Assembly: GCA_020726505.1 (NCBI GenBank)
Contig: JAHLEZ010000028.1
Coordinates: 310,001 to 374,000, forward strand
Direction of reading: 5' to 3'
DNA from: Leptodontidium sp. MPI-SDFR-AT-0119
Taxonomy: Eukaryota; Ascomycota; Leotiomycetes; Helotiales; Leptodontidiaceae
Length of the DNA: 64,000 nucleotides
Position 1 is the first letter of the stretch; each line of letters begins with the position of its first letter. The notes under the pieces are model-generated. The model was not told the DNA's origin and made no database searches. It saw only the letters and a program-made list of their open reading frames with translations. The translations under genes were made by a program, and so were the position numbers. Shown piece by piece: positions 58,301 to 64,000 of the stretch.

Positions 58301-61300
58301 GTAGTCTCCAAAGAAATCGTTTCCTGTCGCTGGGTAGTGCTTGATGTTTCCTCCAGTGATTTAGAGCTTTGGCTTTCTGTTGAAACGCTGCTTGAACCGC
58401 CGACTTGACTAGAAGATGGTAATGCTGATGAAGATATTGACGAGATTGATGGTTGGGTACTTGAGGCTGGGATATGCTGCGATGTCTCGGATGCCGTACC
58501 TTTGATACTGCTTTCGATATCGATAGAGCTCTCGCTGATAGTTGTGAATGAAGCTGTGATTGACGCTGACGCAGTAACGAGTTGTGAGATACTCAGACTC
58601 TGTGAAATGCTTGGTGTTCCAACAGAGACGCTAGTCGATTGTTCACAGATGAACGCGGGGTCATCAGAAAGGACCACGTTGAAGGTTTCTTCCGTATATC
58701 CTGGAGGAACAGTGCCGTTGTAGGCAACAATGACAACACCCACCCCAGAGATCGGAAAGCCAAAGACAGCATGATGGTCTTCTGGGAACAGGATGTTATC
58801 CCAGGAAAGAAACCCTCCGGGGTGTGTGAACTCTTCCTCGATATTCGCCGGGCTCGAAATACCGAACTTGAAATCAGAAAGACCAGCCAAAATATCTCCA
58901 GGAGTAGCGTATGCTATAAGACCCTCTGTCGTGAGACGTCCGGAACCAATGGTGAATATAACAGCGTCAGAGCAAGTATCAGTGATAGATACTCGGCCAT
59001 TAATGTCTAGAATGAGGAACACCCTTTCCATAGCTCGCTTGGCCTTTTTTGGGACTGGTGCAAACGCGGAACTACTCTGAGTATTGTCGTTATTGGTATT
59101 TCTGTTAAAGGTCAAGAAGGAGGATACTGGGGAAGGAGTTCCAGAACTGATAACACTCGACGTGATAACAGATGCCGTGTAAGTAGTTGAAGAAGCGGTA
59201 AAGGGCGTGGCTGATGCAGAGTCCCTGGGAAGTGAGAAACTGGACGACAAACTAAATATGCTGCTGGGAGAAATGTGACTGCTTGTCTCAATACTTGGGA
59301 GCTCGGAAGTCGACATAGATATACTTGGAAGGTACGATGTACTAGAACGTGGACCGGAGATTGTAAATGTGACACTTCCAAATACATGCGTAGTGAGCGA
59401 CAGTGAGCGTTCCGAGGATGTTTGCTCCATGGTGGCCGAACTACTGCCCGATGTTCTCTGTGACTCTGAAGCTTCTGAATTGATAACTGACACCGCAAAC
59501 AGAGACTCTGATGTGGAATATGGAATGATCGTTCCAAAGGATGTCTGCTCCACAGTGGATGTTGCGATCGAGTCCGAAAGTAGGGCCGAGGATTCCGAAG
59601 CGGTTGAAGCCACAAGAGACTGAGAATCGGTGGAATCGGTGCTGGAGTGACTCAAGACCGACGCCAATGTTTCGGAAACAGAAATTGAAGTCTCAGAGCT
59701 TGATACTTGTCCCGATGTAGAACCACTCGTGGATACTGATTGCTGGGAAGTGCTGGGAGCCGTGCTTGAAAGTAAAAAACTCGATTTCGATAGCTCGAGA
59801 CCAGACGTAAATACGGACAAATCGGACGACTGGGACGTATTCTCTGACTCCGCAAGTGTTCCACTCGAAATCGAAGTGGGAATCTCTGTTGCCGAGGCGG
59901 TCATACTTGAAGAGAACAGGGATTCTGAAATGCTTGATGAAGACATCGAGCCTCCGCAAGTGGACTGAGCAGACAGAGTCAATTGTACCAAGGTGCCACT
60001 TTCCGAGCTGGGAGTTGGCGAAGTCTGTACACGCGAACTAGACGGCGATTGAAGAGTGCTAGTAGTCGTCTCTGTGAAATTAGTATCCACTTCTGTTATT
60101 TCGCTAGTAACAATAGAGCTTAAGTATCGTGTGGAAGTCACAGGAGAGCTTGTCAACTGTGTTCCCTGAGAAGACATTGTCAATGTCAAGATTGGTGTAC
60201 TCTGAGGTGTAGACACCGTCGATAGTCTAGAGACTGTATTTTCAATAACTGAAGTAGATTCTTGGGGCGAGGCAGAAGGAGAAAATTGACTCGTAGATAC
60301 TTGGCTGAGATCCGATGAGCCTTGAAGCAGAGAGGTGGAAACAACCGAACCCAATAGTGACTCGCTGTTCGAAATTGAGGGTTGAAGCGACGAGGCTCCT
60401 GTGGCAGTGGATAAACTCAAAACCGTCAAGGACAGGGAAGCATCAATGGACGTAAATGAGCTTGAAATCTCCAGTTGAGTAGTGACAGCAGAGCTCGATG
60501 TGTTTGGTATTGATGAGAGTCTTGAAGATGAGAGGACAGTTGTACTGGTTTCAATTGGCTGCGACATTGAAATTGTAGAGGTAGCCTCTGGCAATGTCGT
60601 CTCGGATAGGCTTGAAGACAGAAGTCTGACAGAAGAGGATTCAAAAGTCGAGGATCCTTGCTCAGACAGGGATTGCAAGATCGATGTGCTTGCTTCCGAG
60701 GTAGTAAATGTCTTCAAGAATGTGCTGGCCAATGTACTTGGGCTTGACAATACACTTGATGGGACGGAAGTGAGACTCTTCATTAGAGACTGCATTGTTG
60801 ATGAGGCCTGGAGATTTTGGGTCGTGAGATCCTGTGAAGTGGATGATACATCCTGCCCGGCGGAGGAGCTGACCAAAGGTGTGGTCTGAGATGGAACTGA
60901 TATGGACGAGAAAGTTTGCCCAGAAGAAACGATGCTCTCTGTGATACTCAAGGTGGCAGACGAGGCCATGGAGATTTTGGTAGAGGTCCTTTGGTCTGAA
61001 ATAGATATCGTTTGGGAATCTGCCGGTGACACCAACAGAGTTGTTGTGGGTGTTAACATCGATGCGATAACCTCAGTTCCGCCCTGGGAAGAAATAACAG
61101 TTGAAGAGAGAGTCAACACTGGAATTGTCACCGAATTGTACTCTGTAATAAACGAAGATTGCTCGGATAAGGACGATGAACTCAAAGAAACTGAATTCGA
61201 CGCAGCAGAGGATGTGAATACTTCTGACGAGACACTTGATACTAACACGGACGACGCCTGAGCGACCGTGACCGAGCTGGAATCAATAGTATCTGTCTGT

Positions 61301-64000
61301 CCTATCGAGGTGCTCACCTGTGAATTTGAAATACTCTGGGAAACCAAAATGGTGGGCGACAATGTGGGGACTGAACTAGACACTGACGTGGACTCGACCA
61401 CAGAAGAAGTTTGTGAGAGGGAAGGTTGCCTAACGAGTGACGATGTACTCTGGGAGATAGTCTCGGAGAGTGTCAAAGGCGTGAAAGATCTAGAAGACAA
61501 ATCCGTTTCGGCAGTGGTGCTGAAGAAGCTGGCCGACGCGGTGTCGAAGATACTTGGCACGCTTACAGATGTCGTGACTCCTGTCTCTGTTGTATTTTGG
61601 GTCGCCAGTATGCTTGAGGAGGCTATAGGCAGTGGTGTAGAAGCCGAGGATGATGGTCCTGCCGACGACTGGAAGAGCGAAGAGGTTTGCTCTGGGGCTG
61701 AGCTGCTTGGTGTTTCGGTCCCTGCGAAACTCGAAGACCTAAATATCTCAGACGAAACACTCCGTTGCGAAACCGACGATGCCGACAGACAGATTGAGAG
61801 CGATGAACTACCCAAACTGCTAGTTACGCTTGCAAATGACGAAGATTCTGTATTCCGTGCGCTCTGCGATGGCTGCTCACTTGAAGAAAGTGTGAATATT
61901 GGCAAATTGACGGACAAAGATTGCCCAACAGATGAGGACCTTAACGACAAAGAAGACTGCTCCATCGTGATGGAGGGGAACTCGGAAGAAGACTCCACGG
62001 TAGCGGAAGGAATCTGAACTTCGATAGATACGCTTGCTTGCGAAGATGTCAGGGATTGCGAAATTACGATTGAGGTGGATTCCGTAGCAATCGACGAGGT
62101 TTGCAACGAGGTGCTTTCTGGCGTTGGACTGCTCTGGGTTCTAGACGAGGAGAATTGGACCATTGATGAGGACAGCACAATAGAGGTTGAAGCTGATGCT
62201 TGAGCACTCGATGTTATGAAATTGGATGACGACTGGCCAAGTATTGTTGTGCTTGGGCCCTGAACCTCTGTTGAAGTCGCGCTTGGAGATAACTCGGAAG
62301 TCGTGCTTTCCTGTGGAGCAGATAATGGTTGGGAATTCAAAACCGAGGAGAAATTTATAAAAGTCAATGAGACTGATGAGAAGCTACTTGTGCCCGCGCT
62401 ATATGAAATTTGAACACTCGATGACAAAGTGAGCGTTGGTACGGTAGTCGAGACTTGGTTTGAGACCACCGGAGACAATGGATTCGACGATGTTCCTCCA
62501 ATTATGGCGCTGCTCTGGCTTGACATTTCAGTCATAGACAATGTTCCTGGCAACTCAGATGATACACTTTCCAGTGACTTGGATGCCGATTGGGATAGCA
62601 TAATCAAGGTAGATTCAAGAGAATTTGATGCGCTTCCAACCGAAGTGCTCTCCGGTGAAGTACGAGTAGATTGAATGCTTGAAGAGAGGGTAAATTGTGG
62701 CATCGTAACCGAAGAAATCGCCGGCGTGTTCGATGACGACAGCGTTTGAATGGTGGTGCTTATTGCCCCTGTCTCCAGTGAGGATGTAGATGTAAGCATC
62801 TCAGAAGAGACGGTTGATACAATAGATGGAGGTTGGGGCATTGTGACCGATGAATATTCTAGAGTGTTGGAGTGGCTTGCTGAAATGCTGTCCGTTGCAA
62901 TCGTGGGCTGGACACTTGCTGCGAGTGTGGACAAGAGAATCGTAACCGACGTTTGAGAGACCGAGGAGGATTGAGTCTGTGTTGTTGTGCTTATAGCTAA
63001 AGTTTCGGATGAGATCGCAGCTGTAGTCATCGCAGAAGATCCGCTTGCCTGGGATATAGATGGGAATACAGACGTTTGTGCAGATATGGATTCCAGAGCA
63101 TTGGATGAACTGACGGCGAAAGTGCTCTTAGATTCGCTCTGAGTACCCAAAATGCTTGAAAAGAGAGTGAAAGCAGGCAAGGAAATTGAAATGGATGCCT
63201 GAGATATCGAAGTCTCGATTGAGGAGGAAAGCGGGGTGAGGCTGATTTCGCTTGTGAGTGTGGATGTTGACATAGCAAGCGAGGATGCTGTCGCTTGGCC
63301 CGAGATTGACGGGGAGGTTGTGAATGACCCTGGATCGACCGTGGAAGACTCTACAGTGATGCTTGAGGTCTGTGTATCGCTGGCAATTGTCGAGGACAGT
63401 ATCTGTGGACTTGATGTTTGGGAGGTTGAAATCTGAAGAGTTGTGGTCTCCTGGAGCATAGAAGGTGTTGGTAGGCTGCTCTCCGAGACACTCTGCTCGA
63501 TTGTAGAAGTCGATGGCTCAAGGGTGCTGCTTGCGTATATTGCAGTCTCAGATACGGAAATCGTTGAAGAGACTATTGCCAAGGTCGTTTCGGACGTTAC
63601 GATTGAAGTGGACTTGTCTCCCACGAACGATATAAACGTTCCTGACATGCCTTCCGTCGCCTTTGTCGAGGTGACACTTAGAGACTCGAAATTTGCGAAA
63701 CTCAAAGTGGAGCTGTATTGAATCATTTCTGATGATGATACAGTCGCAATAGAAGGTGAGAGAGATACCGTTATGCTTTCAGTGGGCTGTGCCGAAAAGA
63801 GACTTGAAACCGCGGGGCTGCCAGAAATTAAGGAAAGACTTTCTGTCATGGTTGAAACTAAGGTCGATGCTTGTGTGGATTTGCCTGCCGAAGATGACGC
63901 GACGATAGAGCTGATCTCCGTTGCTACCATCGACGAAAAACCAGAGCTGGTCATGATATCTGTTTGGCTGACCGTACTAGTTGTGATCGAAACAGACCCC
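52377..64000 (-). CDS. Giant Ser/Thr-rich GPI-type cell-wall protein (5' end outside the window)
   Basis: At least 3,824 aa. The main exon runs from 53019 past the window edge; three small exons follow at 52967-52896, 52847-52780 and 52730-52377. Nearly all of it is Ser/Thr/Val/Ala-rich and should be heavily O-glycosylated. Near the middle (about 59040-58640) there is one folded-looking island with KRAMERVFLILDI, TDTCSDAVIFTIG and WDNILFPEDHHAVFGF, resembling the fungal DUF7908-type domain. Towards the end are three diverged Cys-containing repeats. The C-terminus has a small-residue region and a hydrophobic tail (AAALLIGSLIIAFFL) without charged residues after it, as in GPI-attachment signals. 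Role: probably wall adhesin or surface coat. Signal peptide and start lie beyond 64000. Confidence 0.82.
53115..53615 (-). repeat. Three Cys-pair repeats near the C-terminus of the wall protein
   Basis: Three units of about 50-55 aa with the pattern T-S/A-C-(6-7)-C-x-x-G-x-x-T-T followed by T-T-V-C-P. The last unit has Arg in place of the final Cys (TTVRP). Similar units occur in fungal surface glycoproteins. Confidence 0.7.
54205..57625 (-). repeat. Five spaced T-[ED]-[VI]-[FYL]-T-x-E motifs in the wall protein
   Basis: Copies at about 57590 (ITEVFTEES), 56170 (ATDILTIEP), 55435 (FTETFTKES), 54795 (LTDIFTNES) and 54230 (VTEVYTLEP). They mark a degenerate long-period repeat within the Ser/Thr-rich stalk. 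Confidence 0.55.

Noticed and set aside
56603..63721. Many long plus-strand open frames opposite the giant wall protein
   Set aside because: They are antisense shadows caused by the biased Ser/Thr codons of the minus-strand gene; they have no domains and no start context.

Overview
The window is from a filamentous ascomycete (Pezizomycotina; a leotiomycete-like fungus would fit, but that is inference). Genes have short GT-AG introns of about 45-120 nt, and there are two HET-domain genes, F-box and 2EXR-type sequences, a fungal P450, fungal nutrient permeases and a giant Ser/Thr-rich wall protein. I assembled gene models by joining reading frames at donor and acceptor sites that keep the frame. 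Exon borders are therefore predictions.

Layout. 0.2-2.5 kb: secreted GH18 chitinase with chitin-binding modules at both ends. 2.7-4.9 kb: HET protein. 6.1-7.8 kb: F-box protein, divergent from a PARP (8.6-10.9 kb). 11.4-14.2 kb: GNAT acetyltransferase divergent from a glyoxalase. 14.4-21.0 kb: three adjacent, unrecognised single-pass membrane/coiled-coil proteins, with a fourth similar gene at 27.6-28.9 kb. 21.8-22.7 kb: broken APH-type kinase gene. 23.2-27.3 kb: divergent amidohydrolase and NCS2 permease, which looks like an uptake-plus-deamination pair. 29.0-30.8 kb: cytochrome P450. 30.8-34.9 kb: about 4 kb without an intact gene, holding a decayed 2EXR-type gene. 34.9-39.2 kb: Mep-type ammonium transporter convergent with a sulfate permease. 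39.2-43.0 kb: second gene-poor stretch with a 157-bp inverted-repeat element and coding-like debris. 43.1-50.5 kb: MFS transporter, second HET protein and an SDHA-like flavoprotein. 50.9-51.8 kb: unknown helical protein. 52.4-64.0 kb: 3' part of a giant GPI-type cell-wall protein that runs off the window.

How the genes fit together. Nutrient and drug transporters (NCS2, ammonium, sulfate, MFS) are concentrated in 25-45 kb, and HGATAR (AreA/NIT2-type) sites lie upstream of the ammonium transporter and between the amidohydrolase and NCS2 genes. There is no classical secondary-metabolite backbone gene. The points most worth following are the membrane/coiled-coil family, whose four members share topology and one phase-2 intron; the NCS2 permease, in which two key purine-binding residues of UapA are replaced; the SDHA paralogue; and the giant wall protein.
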